Made by a program: the position numbers and the translations under genes. Below, piece after piece: positions 1 through 8,287 of a stretch of 12,279 bases of DNA. Origin of the DNA: Nitrososphaerota archaeon (lineage in GTDB: Archaea > Thermoproteota > Nitrososphaeria > Nitrososphaerales > Nitrosopumilaceae). The notes beneath the pieces were generated by a model. It was given only the letters and a program-made list of their open reading frames with translations. It had not been told where the DNA came from and did no database searches. Each line of letters starts with the position of its first letter. Within the stretch, counting starts at the first letter, position 1. The stretch lies in the NCBI GenBank assembly GCA_016200035.1, contig JACQFM010000017.1, positions 1 through 12,279 of the forward strand. Direction: 5' to 3'.

Positions 1-2
1 AA

Positions 3-188
3 TCTCCTCACGATAGTGATGAAGTTTATTATATTATACGCGGTGATGGTTTCTTAAACATAGGCGATAAGGATTATCCTATCTCAGAAGGCAAAGCGTA
101 CTTTGTTGGAAAAAATATAGAACACAAATTTCATGGGAACAAAAAAGAGATAGTAGTATTATATTTTTTTGGTGGACCTGATTCTTAA
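3..188 (+). CDS. Cupin-domain protein, C-terminal fragment
   Basis: An open frame enters from the left edge and ends at TAA 186-188, giving 61 residues with no start in the window. The translation begins SPHDSDEVYYIIRGDG and continues with a turn-rich beta pattern (LNIGDKDYPISEG, then FVGKNIEHKFHGN). This is the cupin double-stranded beta-helix pattern: a first motif with H-x-x-x-x-E followed by G, then a second motif ending P/IxHxF. H4 and E8 of the fragment, plus the His in IEHKF, would be the metal ligands. Small single-domain cupins bind a metal and serve as isomerases, dioxygenases or ligand sensors, so no substrate can be named. The stop overlaps that of purN on the other strand by four bases. 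I am confident about the fold and have no evidence for a specific function. Confidence 0.75.
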   Translation, partial: SPHDSDEVYYIIRGDGFLNIGDKDYPISEGKAYFVGKNIEHKFHGNKKEIVVLYFFGGPDS

Positions 189-802
189 GAAATAATTGCC
201 TTTCTGCCAACTATCTTAATTTTTCCCAACGCAAACAATCTTACGGCTTCAGGATATATCTTGTGTTCTTTTGCAAGAATACGCCTTGAAAGTGTCTCTT
301 CCGTGTCATCATTTTTTACTTTAACCACTGCCTGCAATATGATTGGCCCCGAGTCTATACCCTCGTCAGCAAAATGAACCGTACAGCCAGAATACATGAC
401 ACCATAATCTATTGCCTGTTTTTGTGAATGTAATCCAGGAAATGAGGGTAGGATTGCAGGATGTATGTTCATTATTCTTCCTTTAAAATGCCTGATAAAC
501 TCAGGGCTCATTATTCTCATAAATCCTGCAAGACAAACTAGTCCGTTTTTTGGTGTGACCCAGTTTTTTTCCAAAACTGATATTATTTTTCTATCGTAAT
601 CCCAACTTGCGCCTTTGACTCCCATGCTTTCTATGACTTCGGTTTTGACACCAAGTTTTTGTGCAATTTTAACTCCTTTTGCATCTGGCTTGTTTGATAT
701 GACTATTACAGGCTTTACTGGCATCTTGTTCTTTTTAATTGATTTTAAAATGGCTTCCATGTTGCTGCCTCGACCAGAAATCAAGATTGCAAGATTAGTC
801 AT
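185..802 (-). CDS. purN: Phosphoribosylglycinamide formyltransferase (GART)
   Basis: PurN transfers a formyl group from 10-formyl-tetrahydrofolate to glycinamide ribonucleotide, the third step of de novo purine synthesis, in the cytoplasm. The 205-residue protein is full length for the family (E. coli PurN is about 212). It begins with the phosphate-binding loop SGRGSNM (residues 9-15). The catalytic segment NIHPAILPSFPG supplies N112 and H114, and GIDSGPI supplies D150; these match the Asn-His-Asp triad of E. coli PurN. The ATG start at 802 puts the Rossmann strand directly at the N-terminus, as is usual. I see no Shine-Dalgarno; an AT-rich box near 823-832 would place transcription start close to the ATG, so the message may be leaderless. 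It stands alone, with no other pur genes beside it, and its TAA overlaps the stop of the convergent cupin gene. Confidence 0.95.
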   Translation of the reverse strand: MTNLAILISGRGSNMEAILKSIKKNKMPVKPVIVISNKPDAKGVKIAQKLGVKTEVIESMGVKGASWDYDRKIISVLEKNWVTPKNGLVCLAGFMRIMSPEFIRHFKGRIMNIHPAILPSFPGLHSQKQAIDYGVMYSGCTVHFADEGIDSGPIILQAVVKVKNDDTEETLSRRILAKEHKIYPEAVRLFALGKIKIVGRKAIIS

Positions 803-821
803 GATAAATCTACTTTGCTGT

Positions 822-834
822 GCAAATAAACACT
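822..834 (-). promoter_or_regulatory. Possible TATA box of purN
   Basis: Read on the minus strand this is GTGTTTATTTGC-like, centred about 26 bases before the purN ATG. That is the archaeal TATA distance for a leaderless transcript. The match to a TATA consensus is partial and the surroundings are AT-rich, so this is a weak call. Confidence 0.3.
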
Positions 835-920
835 TTACTGATCAAAAAGCCAAGAATTTGAATTAGGATCTAAAAACTTGATTATACTTTTGACTATGTG
901 TAGTTATAGATCAATCTAGC

Positions 921-930
921 AATTTATATC
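921..930 (+). promoter_or_regulatory. Probable TATA box of the beta-CASP exonuclease gene
   Basis: TTTATATC lies at 923-930. Archaeal transcription normally starts about 25 bases past the box centre, here near 950. This coincides with the TTG at 950 and is 24 bases before the ATG at 974. The gene is therefore either leaderless from TTG or has a short leader from ATG; no Shine-Dalgarno precedes either. Confidence 0.5.
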
Positions 931-949
931 CAATAGATTTGCCTAGAAT

Positions 950-1933
950 TTGGGTTTGGCAGAAAATATCAAGATGACATCAAATGGTATAGTATCCGTA
1001 CAAAAGGGAGTTACAATTCATCTTGATCCAAAACGAGCAACAAATGGTGGACTAGCATTTGTCTCCCACGCACATGTGGATCATTTACACAATCAAAATG
1101 GAGGCTTGCTTTTGACAACCAGACAGACAAGCGAGATTGCAAAGCTTCGCGGTTACAACATAGAAAACTTTGTTGAAGGGTTTGAGGATTTCTCCATGGT
1201 AGATACCGGTCATATCTTGGGTGCACGTGGTCTTGTATTTGGAGACGTCTTTTACACAGGTGACATTTGTACCCGTGATAGGGGTTTTATGAAAGGGGCA
1301 AAGATTCCAAAATGCAGAGTACTTATCACAGAGTGCACGTTTGGCACGCCTGAATTTGTCTTTCCTGCAATAGATGAGACAATAAAAAAAGTAAACAGTA
1401 TCATTTCTGAAATGTATTCCAAAGGAAAACCTGTAATCTTACTAGGATATGAGCTTGGAAAAGCCCAGATTCTGTCATATTTATTTGCACACTGGAACCC
1501 GTATTATTACGATTCTATAAAACGGGTAAATGATCTGTACAGAAAATTTGGAGTTGATCTAAAAGACTTTGTTGGATATACTGAAGCTGAAAAAAACGGA
1601 CTCTTGGATAAAAAACCATGGGTCATGATTGCACCAAATCTGGGAGCAAAAAACTACTTTATACAACACATGAAATCAAAGTATGACGCAATAACAATTG
1701 GCTTTAGCGGTTGGGCACAGTCTAACAGATTTTCATTTGCAAGACAACATGATTATTCAATTACTCTTAGTGACCATTGTGATTATAACGAGCTTGTTGA
1801 GCTGGTAAAAAAATGCAATCCAGAAAAAATCTATACAATACACGGCTTTGTTGAAGAGTTTGCAAGCGACCTAGTCAAGATGGGATTTGATGCGCAACCA
1901 TTAAAAGAAAACCCGCTTGATGAATTTTTCTAG
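950..1933 (+). CDS. Metallo-beta-lactamase/beta-CASP nuclease, SNM1-like (ligase-associated exonuclease type)
   Basis: This is a metal-dependent nuclease of the beta-CASP group (COG1236-like), 327 residues from TTG 950 or 319 from ATG 974. The metal site is intact: HAHVDH at 40-45, TGHILGA with H88, and YTGD with D105. The C-terminal beta-CASP motifs follow: TECTFG (E128), LSDHCDYNEL (H276) and YTIHGF (H298). The length and the SDHxDxxxL and HG motifs fit the short exonuclease branch that bacteria encode next to ATP-dependent DNA ligases better than the KH-domain-containing archaeal CPSF nucleases, which are about twice as long. Automatic annotation may call it an mRNA 3'-end processing factor. 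It converges on uvrC with a shared four-base stop (CTAG), and next to uvrBAC a DNA-repair role is attractive but inferred. DNA versus RNA as substrate cannot be settled here. The start is uncertain: ATG 974 would remove only eight residues, none conserved. Confidence 0.85.
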   Translation: MGLAENIKMTSNGIVSVQKGVTIHLDPKRATNGGLAFVSHAHVDHLHNQNGGLLLTTRQTSEIAKLRGYNIENFVEGFEDFSMVDTGHILGARGLVFGDVFYTGDICTRDRGFMKGAKIPKCRVLITECTFGTPEFVFPAIDETIKKVNSIISEMYSKGKPVILLGYELGKAQILSYLFAHWNPYYYDSIKRVNDLYRKFGVDLKDFVGYTEAEKNGLLDKKPWVMIAPNLGAKNYFIQHMKSKYDAITIGFSGWAQSNRFSFARQHDYSITLSDHCDYNELVELVKKCNPEKIYTIHGFVEEFASDLVKMGFDAQPLKENPLDEFF

Positions 1934-3510
1934 TTAAACTTGCGAAGCGACCTGTTATACGCAACACCAAATCTATGGGCTTCATCTCTTGCATGCTGTA
2001 AAATTTTTAGCGCTTGATTGTTTTTTGAAATAACTAGCGGCTCTTTTATTTTTGACATGCATATTTCCTCGTTTTCTTTTGCCAATGAAATGCAAGGAAT
2101 CTCGCTACCAATACTTTTTAGAGCGTCCAAAGCTGCTCTTAACTGACCCTTGCCACCGTCTATCAATACCAAGTCTGGTGTCTCATCTTTCTCTTTTCGT
2201 ATTCTAAGATAGCGCCTTTTTATTACCTCATTTATCATTGCATAATCATCTCTTCCCTGAACGGTTTTTATCTTAAATTTCCTGTACCCTGATTTGTCTG
2301 GCCTCCCATCCACAAACCTTGACATGGAACCAACAGCATAATCTGCACCATGATTTGAAATGTCAAAACATTCTATTATTTTTGGAATGTTTTCTAAATG
2401 AAGCTTTTCTTGCAATTCTACAAGGGCTGGCTCTGAACCTTTTGTCTGGTATAAGGTAAGGTTTTTCATGATTAGTTTTATCATGTCTTTTCTTTTGCCA
2501 GATGATGGAACTATGATGTTGATCTTAAAGCCAGCAGTTCTTGAAAACACTTCCTCTAGGGTGTCTTTTTTTTCTGGAAGCTCACTTGTAACAATGAATT
2601 TTGGAATTGGGTTTGTGGAATAGTATTGTGACAAAAATGATGAAAACGAATTGTCTGCAACAAGATCGAAGGCAAACCTGTTTCTGTCACGAATTACTCC
2701 GTTTGTCTGCCTAAAGCTCATGACATTTGCTGTCTGGTCCTGTATCTTGATTCCAAAATATTCTTCGTCATAGTTTTTTGTTGATTCCATTTTCTGTCTT
2801 GTCTGCAAGTTTTGTAATCGTTGTATTGTTTCATGAATTTCTTTTGCCCTTTCATAGTGCTGGTCCAAAGACGCGTCCTTCATTTCATTTTCAAGTTTTT
2901 GTCTAAAGTCTTCTAGTCTTTGCTTGCCTTTTAGTATTGATTCAAGTTCCGCAATGTGTTTTCCATATCTTTCACGTGCTTCTTGAAACTGACATGGAGC
3001 TTCACAATTTCCCAAGTGATACTCCAAGCATGCCTCTTTTGGAAGCCTCTTGCATATTCTCACCTTGAATGACTTGCGCAAAAGGCCAATTGAGAGCATC
3101 TTTGAGCTGCCAGATGTAAAGGGACCATAAACCCTACCGCCTCCAAGAAACTCGCCAGTTCTTGTTCTTCTTGCTACCATGAGCCGCGGAAACTCTTCGT
3201 TTGTAATTCTAAGATAGGTGTAGCGCTGTTGGTCTTTTAGTTCGATGTTATAGATTGGCCTGTATCGCTTTATCATGTTGGCTTCAAGCAAAAATGCCTC
3301 ACTTTCGTTATCAGTTAGCACAAATTCAATGTCCGATATTTTTTCAACAAGCTTTTGTGTCTTGTAATTTTGGCTTTTAAGAAAATAAGATCTTACGCGA
3401 TTTCTAAGATTTTTTGCTTTTCCAATATAGATTATCTTTCCAGTGTTATCTTTCATTATGTAAATTCCAGAATGTATCGGGATTGTTATCTTGGAAATAT
3501 CAAATGTCAT
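1930..3510 (-). CDS. uvrC: Excinuclease ABC subunit C, lacking the C-terminal HhH domain
   Basis: UvrC binds the UvrB-DNA complex and cuts the damaged strand on both sides of the lesion. The N-terminal GIY-YIG nuclease (3' cut) shows GIY at 15-17, YIG at 28-30, E76 and N88. A cysteine cluster, C153, C161, C169 and C173, matches the region shown in E. coli UvrC to hold an iron-sulfur cluster. A UVR helix pair for UvrB docking lies near 195-235. The RNase H-like nuclease (5' cut) shows CFDISN (D383), LIDGGKGQL (D451) and RDEAHRF (H512). The protein stops at 526 residues, right after this domain; bacterial UvrC runs to about 560-610 and ends in a tandem helix-hairpin-helix. The ATG lies inside the end of uvrA, an 11-base overlap with no clear Shine-Dalgarno, so it is probably translated by coupling. 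Its TAG shares CTAG with the convergent nuclease gene. Confidence 0.96.
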   Translation of the reverse strand: MTFDISKITIPIHSGIYIMKDNTGKIIYIGKAKNLRNRVRSYFLKSQNYKTQKLVEKISDIEFVLTDNESEAFLLEANMIKRYRPIYNIELKDQQRYTYLRITNEEFPRLMVARRTRTGEFLGGGRVYGPFTSGSSKMLSIGLLRKSFKVRICKRLPKEACLEYHLGNCEAPCQFQEARERYGKHIAELESILKGKQRLEDFRQKLENEMKDASLDQHYERAKEIHETIQRLQNLQTRQKMESTKNYDEEYFGIKIQDQTANVMSFRQTNGVIRDRNRFAFDLVADNSFSSFLSQYYSTNPIPKFIVTSELPEKKDTLEEVFSRTAGFKINIIVPSSGKRKDMIKLIMKNLTLYQTKGSEPALVELQEKLHLENIPKIIECFDISNHGADYAVGSMSRFVDGRPDKSGYRKFKIKTVQGRDDYAMINEVIKRRYLRIRKEKDETPDLVLIDGGKGQLRAALDALKSIGSEIPCISLAKENEEICMSKIKEPLVISKNNQALKILQHARDEAHRFGVAYNRSLRKFN

Positions 3511-6319
3511 GTTTTAGAACTCTATTCAAGTACTGTCCAGTATAGCTATTGGAGTTTTGTGCTACCTGTTCTGGCGTGCCAAATGCAATCACCATTCCTC
3601 CATTGTCTCCGCCCTCTGGACCCAAATCTATAATCCAATCAGAATTTTTTATCACATCCATGTTATGTTCTATAATGATTACAGTATTGCCAAGATTCAC
3701 TAGTCTGTTTAAGACATCAAGTAATTTTTGTACATCAGCAAAATGCAATCCCGTTGTAGGCTCGTCTAACATGTATACTGTCTTGCCCGTGTCTCTTTTT
3801 GAAAGCTCTGACGCAAGTTTTACTCTCTGTGCTTCTCCTCCTGAAAGCGTGGTTGCAGCTTGACCAAGCTTGATGTATCCTAATCCAACATCTGCAATTG
3901 TTTGCAGCTTTCGTTTAACAGCTGGTATGTTTGCAAAAAATTCTAGTGCTTCGTCCACAGTCATGGAAAGAATATCTGAAATATTTTTGCCCTTGTAAAG
4001 AACCGAAAGTGTCTCAGAATTATACCTCTTTCCCTTGCATTCATCACAAATTACATAAACATCAGACAAAAACTGCATCTCAATTTTTTTAACACCATCT
4101 CCTTCACACGCAAAACACCTTCCATCAGGTACGTTAAACGAGAACTGGCCAGGAGCATATCCTCGCTCCTTTGATATCTCTGTGTTTGAGTATAATTCCC
4201 GAATTGGAGTAAATGCGCCAATGTATGTTGCAGGGTTGGATCGTGGAGTCCTCCCTATTGGCGATTGATCAATTCCTATTACCTTATCGATATTCTCAAC
4301 TCCAAGTATCTGCTTGTGTTTGCCAGGCCTTTCTGATACGATATGAAAGTGTGCAGAAAGGGCATTGTATAAAATGTCATTGACTAGTGTGGATTTGCCA
4401 GACCCAGAAACTCCAGTTATTGCAATCATAAAACCAAGTGGAAACTCAACATCAATATTTTTTAGATTATTTTCTGCTGCACTTTTTACAATCAGCTTGC
4501 CTTTTTGCTGACGAGTTTTTTTGACAAGCTTGATTGCATGGTGATTTTTAAGATACTTTCCTGTTATTGATTTGTGATTGTTTAAAATTTGGTTTATTGT
4601 TCCTTCAAAAACTACACTTCCTCCATGAACTCCAGCCCCTGGTCCCAAGTCGATTATCCAATCAGAATGTCGAATTACTTCCTCGTCATGCTCTACTACT
4701 AGTATTGTGTTGCCAAGATCACGAAGCTTCGTTAGTGTCTTTATCAGCTTGGTATTGTCTCTTTGATGAAGGCCAATCGTTGGTTCGTCTAAAACATATA
4801 GAACACCTGTAAGATTGGAGCCAATCTGTGTTGCAAGTCTTATTCTTTGCGATTCTCCACCAGATAAAGTTGCACTGATCCTGTTTAGTGTCAGATAGTT
4901 TAGTCCTACATTTTTCAAAAATTCTAGTCTTGAGAGTATCTCTTTTAGTACAGATTTTGCAATGTATTTTTCAGTCTCTGTGAGCTTGAGATTTTGAAAA
5001 AAGTCATAACATGCATCAATTGAAAAGTCACATACATCCATCACTGACTTTTCATTTATCCTCACAGCGAGTGCTTCATCTTTTAGCCTTCTGCCTTTAC
5101 AAGAATTACACGGGGTTTCACGCATGAACTTTCTAAGCTCCTCCCTTTTTGATTCCGAATCAGTTTCTACAAAATTTCGATTTAAGCTTGGTATGACTCC
5201 GCTAAAGGTATTGGTGTATTGCCATTTGGAATCAGTGGTCTGAGATTCATATGAGAATTTTACCACTTCGTCTGTACCGTACAAAATGACTTGCAACTGT
5301 TTTGGGCTCATCTTGTTTATTGGAGTTAGCAAATCAAAACCAAACTTTTTGCCAACATCTCGAAGTGTCTGTCTTCTAAACGAGGAAAATCTTCCCGACC
5401 ATGGTACTATGGCGCCATCGAGTATTGATTTTGTCTTGTCTGGAATAAGTAAATCAGGATCAAACTCCATCTTGACTCCAAGGCCATGACATGTCTTGCA
5501 AGCTCCAAATGGTGAGTTGAACGAAAACGTTCTTGGCTCAAGCTCACCTATTGTTATTCCACAATAAGAGCAGGCATTATTTTGAGAAAATATTCGCTCG
5601 TCTGTTCCTGAAATTAATACTGAACCTTTACCTGCCTTTAGTGCATTTTGGACAGATTCAAAGAGTCTGCTTTTTTCTTCTTTTGACGCCTTTATCCTAT
5701 CTACCACAATCTCGATATTATGCCACTTTTGTTTGTCAAGTGTTGGAATCTCTCCGTTTAATTCGGCTATTTCGTTGTCTACTCTGACTCGAGAATAGCC
5801 TGATTTTTTTACCTGCTCAAATAATTTTTCATACGTGCCTTTTTTTCTTTGAATAAGTGGTGCCAAAATTAGAATGTTTTTTCCATCAGATTCTTTGAGA
5901 ACTGATTCACAGATTGATTCTGCGGATTGATTTGATATCCGGCGGCCACACTTTGTACAGTGAGGGATTCCTATTCTTGCATAAAGAAGTCTTAGATAAT
6001 CATAGATTTCTGTTATTGTTCCAACTGTTGATCTTGGGTTTTTGCTTGTGGTCCTTTGCTGAATTGAGATTGCTGGCGACAATCCTTCGATGGAATCCAA
6101 ATCAGGCTTGTCCATCATTTCCAAAAATTGTCTTGCATATGCAGAAAGTGATTCAACATATCTGCGCTGCCCTTCTGCATAAATTGTATCAAACGCCAAA
6201 GTAGACTTGCCAGACCCAGAAAGGCCAGTAATAGTAACAACTTTATTTTTTGGAATGTCCAAATTGATGTTTTTTAAGTTGTGTTCCCTTGCACCGCGGA
6301 TAATTAACTTGTCGTTCAT
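3500..6319 (-). CDS. uvrA: Excinuclease ABC subunit A, damage-sensing ABC ATPase
   Basis: UvrA dimerises, scans DNA for distortions and loads UvrB onto the lesion. The 939 residues match the usual UvrA length (about 940). There are two ABC ATPase halves: Walker A GLSGSGKST at 32-40 and GVSGSGKST at 636-644, signature motifs LSGGESQR at 485-492 and LSGGEAQR at 825-832, and Walker B ending VLDEPT and MLDEPT. The zinc modules are present: C250/C253 with C274/C277 in the first half, C404/C407, and C735/C738 with C758/C761 in the second half, including the conserved CEGDGV...CKGKRYN finger. The UvrB-binding region lies around residues 120-245. The ATG overlaps the uvrB stop as ATGA (6316-6319), preceded by a weak AGGA Shine-Dalgarno, so translation is probably coupled to uvrB. 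No residue defects were seen. Confidence 0.97.
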   Translation of the reverse strand: MNDKLIIRGAREHNLKNINLDIPKNKVVTITGLSGSGKSTLAFDTIYAEGQRRYVESLSAYARQFLEMMDKPDLDSIEGLSPAISIQQRTTSKNPRSTVGTITEIYDYLRLLYARIGIPHCTKCGRRISNQSAESICESVLKESDGKNILILAPLIQRKKGTYEKLFEQVKKSGYSRVRVDNEIAELNGEIPTLDKQKWHNIEIVVDRIKASKEEKSRLFESVQNALKAGKGSVLISGTDERIFSQNNACSYCGITIGELEPRTFSFNSPFGACKTCHGLGVKMEFDPDLLIPDKTKSILDGAIVPWSGRFSSFRRQTLRDVGKKFGFDLLTPINKMSPKQLQVILYGTDEVVKFSYESQTTDSKWQYTNTFSGVIPSLNRNFVETDSESKREELRKFMRETPCNSCKGRRLKDEALAVRINEKSVMDVCDFSIDACYDFFQNLKLTETEKYIAKSVLKEILSRLEFLKNVGLNYLTLNRISATLSGGESQRIRLATQIGSNLTGVLYVLDEPTIGLHQRDNTKLIKTLTKLRDLGNTILVVEHDEEVIRHSDWIIDLGPGAGVHGGSVVFEGTINQILNNHKSITGKYLKNHHAIKLVKKTRQQKGKLIVKSAAENNLKNIDVEFPLGFMIAITGVSGSGKSTLVNDILYNALSAHFHIVSERPGKHKQILGVENIDKVIGIDQSPIGRTPRSNPATYIGAFTPIRELYSNTEISKERGYAPGQFSFNVPDGRCFACEGDGVKKIEMQFLSDVYVICDECKGKRYNSETLSVLYKGKNISDILSMTVDEALEFFANIPAVKRKLQTIADVGLGYIKLGQAATTLSGGEAQRVKLASELSKRDTGKTVYMLDEPTTGLHFADVQKLLDVLNRLVNLGNTVIIIEHNMDVIKNSDWIIDLGPEGGDNGGMVIAFGTPEQVAQNSNSYTGQYLNRVLKHDI

Positions 6320-8256
6320 TTTCCTAACTCTTTTTGTATCTTTGCAAGCTTATCACGGTACTCTATTGCACGCTCAAAGTCTAATTCTTCAGCAAATCTT
6401 TTCATGGCTGCTTCTGTCTCAATTGCATGCTTGACCAAATCATTTCTAGACATATGTTTTAATTCATCAAGTTTTGCTGTCTGCTCTGGGATTGCTTTTA
6501 CTATGGTAGTTGGTTTGATACCCATCTTTTTGTTGTAGGCTATCTGTCTGTCTCTTCTTCGTTCGGTTTCTAGTATTGCAAGCTTCATTGATTTTGTTAC
6601 AGTATAAGCATACATTATCACGGAACCATCAATGTTTCTTGCAGCCCTTCCAAAGGTTTGAATCAAACTAGTAATGTTTCTAAGAAAGCCTTCCTTGTCT
6701 GCATCCAAGATGGCAACAAGGGAGACTTCGGGAATGTCAAGCCCCTCTCGTAACAGGTTTATTCCGACTAGTACATCAAACTCACCAAGACGCAGCTGCC
6801 TTATCAACTCAGTTCGCTGCAGGTTTTCAATCTCAGAGTGAAGATACCTGACCTTGACTTGCGTTTTTGAGAGATATTCTGCAAGATCTTCTGCCATGCG
6901 CTTTGTTAAAGTGGTAACAAGAACACGCTGATCTTTTTCAACTCTTTTTTTGATTTCAGAGACCAAGTCATCCATTTGGTTTTCTGTCTTTCTTACCTCT
7001 ACTTTGGGGTCAACAAGACCAGTTGGTCGTATGAGTTGCTCTACTATCTGAAAACTTTTCATTCGCTCGTATTCGCTTGGAGTTGCAGAAACAAAAATGG
7101 TGTTTTTGATATATTTTTCAAATTCTTCAAACTTTAGTGGTCTGTTGTCAAACGCACTTGGAAGCCTAAAACCATAATCTATCAGTGCTTTTTTGCGAGT
7201 ATGATCTCCGTGATACATACCGTGGAGCTGCGGAATCGTTACATGAGATTCGTCTATTACAAGTAAAAAATCATCTCCAAAAAAGTCAAGCAAACAAAAT
7301 GCTGGTTCTCCTGGATTTCTTCCGTCAAAATGTCTTGAATAGTTTTCAATTCCAGAACAGTATCCAAGCTCCTCTATCATTTCTAAATCATATTTTGTTC
7401 TCATTTCAAGTCGCTGTCTTTCAAGCTCTTGTAACTGCGGCAATCTTTTTTTGAGCTCATCTTTTATCGATTCTACTGCAGTTTTTTTTACATCACTTGC
7501 AACAAGATAGTGTTTTGCGGGGAAAATTTTGATTTGTGGTATGATTTTTTTCTCTTTAAGAGAAACAGGATCACAGACAGATATTTTTTCTACCTTGTCT
7601 CCAAACATGGAGATCCTTACAACATCATCAGAGTAGGCAGGAATGATATCTATGGTATCACCTTTAATTCTAAATCTTCCTGAAACAAGCTCTGTATCAT
7701 TTCTCTCATATCGTGCGTTGACTAGTTGTTTTATGAGAGAAGAACGCCCAGTTTCTTTTCCTTTCTCGATAATAATTGACATTGATTCCCAATCTCGTGG
7801 TGACCCAAGTGAATAGATGCATGAAACAGTAGCAACTATGACAGTGGGTTCTCCAGATAGAAGCATGGCAGTTGCTTCAAGTCGCATTTTCTCTATCTTT
7901 TCGTTTATCTGTGTGTCTTTTTCTATGTAGGTGTCTGTTTGTGGTATGTAACTTTCTGGTTGGTAGTAATCATAATAGCTTACAAAATATCCAACATTAT
8001 TTTTTGGGAAAAATTGTTTCAGTTCAGAATAGAGCTGTGCGGCAAGAGTCTTGTTATGAGAGATGACAAGGGTATTTTTTCCGGTTCTTTGTATAACGTT
8101 CGCTACAGTAAAGGTCTTGCCACTTCCTGTTACGCCAAGTAATGTTTGTATTTTTCTCATTCTTACTCCTTCAACTAACTTGTCTATTGCTTGTGGCTGG
8201 TCACCAGTAGGTGCGAAGTCTGATACTAACTCAAAACTCTGACTTTGTAACAACAT
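6316..8256 (-). CDS. uvrB: Excinuclease ABC subunit B, damage-verifying helicase-like ATPase
   Basis: UvrB is loaded by UvrA, inserts a beta-hairpin between the strands to verify damage, and recruits UvrC. The 646 residues are close to the bacterial length (about 660-670). Visible elements are Walker A GVTGSGKT (41-48), the damage hairpin region rich in Tyr (YYDYYQPESYIP, 94-105, followed by QTDTYIEKD), helicase motif II DESH (335-338), motif III-like SATPSEYE (390-397), motif VI QTFGRAARN (533-541), and a C-terminal UVR domain (about 611-645, ELDFERAIEYRDKL) that pairs with the UVR helices of UvrC. It is the first gene of the uvrB-uvrA-uvrC operon. The ATG at 8256 lies about 25 bases past a TATA box and has no Shine-Dalgarno, which points to a leaderless message. 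Confidence 0.97.
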   Translation of the reverse strand: MLLQSQSFELVSDFAPTGDQPQAIDKLVEGVRMRKIQTLLGVTGSGKTFTVANVIQRTGKNTLVISHNKTLAAQLYSELKQFFPKNNVGYFVSYYDYYQPESYIPQTDTYIEKDTQINEKIEKMRLEATAMLLSGEPTVIVATVSCIYSLGSPRDWESMSIIIEKGKETGRSSLIKQLVNARYERNDTELVSGRFRIKGDTIDIIPAYSDDVVRISMFGDKVEKISVCDPVSLKEKKIIPQIKIFPAKHYLVASDVKKTAVESIKDELKKRLPQLQELERQRLEMRTKYDLEMIEELGYCSGIENYSRHFDGRNPGEPAFCLLDFFGDDFLLVIDESHVTIPQLHGMYHGDHTRKKALIDYGFRLPSAFDNRPLKFEEFEKYIKNTIFVSATPSEYERMKSFQIVEQLIRPTGLVDPKVEVRKTENQMDDLVSEIKKRVEKDQRVLVTTLTKRMAEDLAEYLSKTQVKVRYLHSEIENLQRTELIRQLRLGEFDVLVGINLLREGLDIPEVSLVAILDADKEGFLRNITSLIQTFGRAARNIDGSVIMYAYTVTKSMKLAILETERRRDRQIAYNKKMGIKPTTIVKAIPEQTAKLDELKHMSRNDLVKHAIETEAAMKRFAEELDFERAIEYRDKLAKIQKELGK

Positions 8257-8275
8257 TAAAAATTGTTGGATACGA

Positions 8276-8286
8276 AATTTAAAGCA
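8276..8286 (-). promoter_or_regulatory. TATA box of the uvrBAC operon
   Basis: On the minus strand the sequence reads GCTTTAAATTTCG, with the TTTAAATT core at 8283-8276. Its centre is about 24 bases before the A of the uvrB ATG. That is the normal archaeal distance to the transcription start, so the transcript should begin at or within a base or two of the start codon. Confidence 0.6.
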
Positions 8287-8287
8287 A

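Noticed and set aside
867..914. Short inverted elements GATCTA (867-872) / TAGATC (907-912) and a gapped TTGATTATA / TATAGATCAA in the purN-nuclease gap
   Set aside because: The arms are only six perfect bases far apart, or need a gap, in AT-rich sequence. That is within chance, and neither is positioned against a TATA box.
7872..8142. Plus-strand open frames opposite uvrB, and similar frames opposite uvrA and uvrC
   Set aside because: They lie wholly within the antisense of strongly conserved genes, have no promoter or ribosome site, and encode low-complexity Phe/Leu-rich peptides expected from antisense frames.
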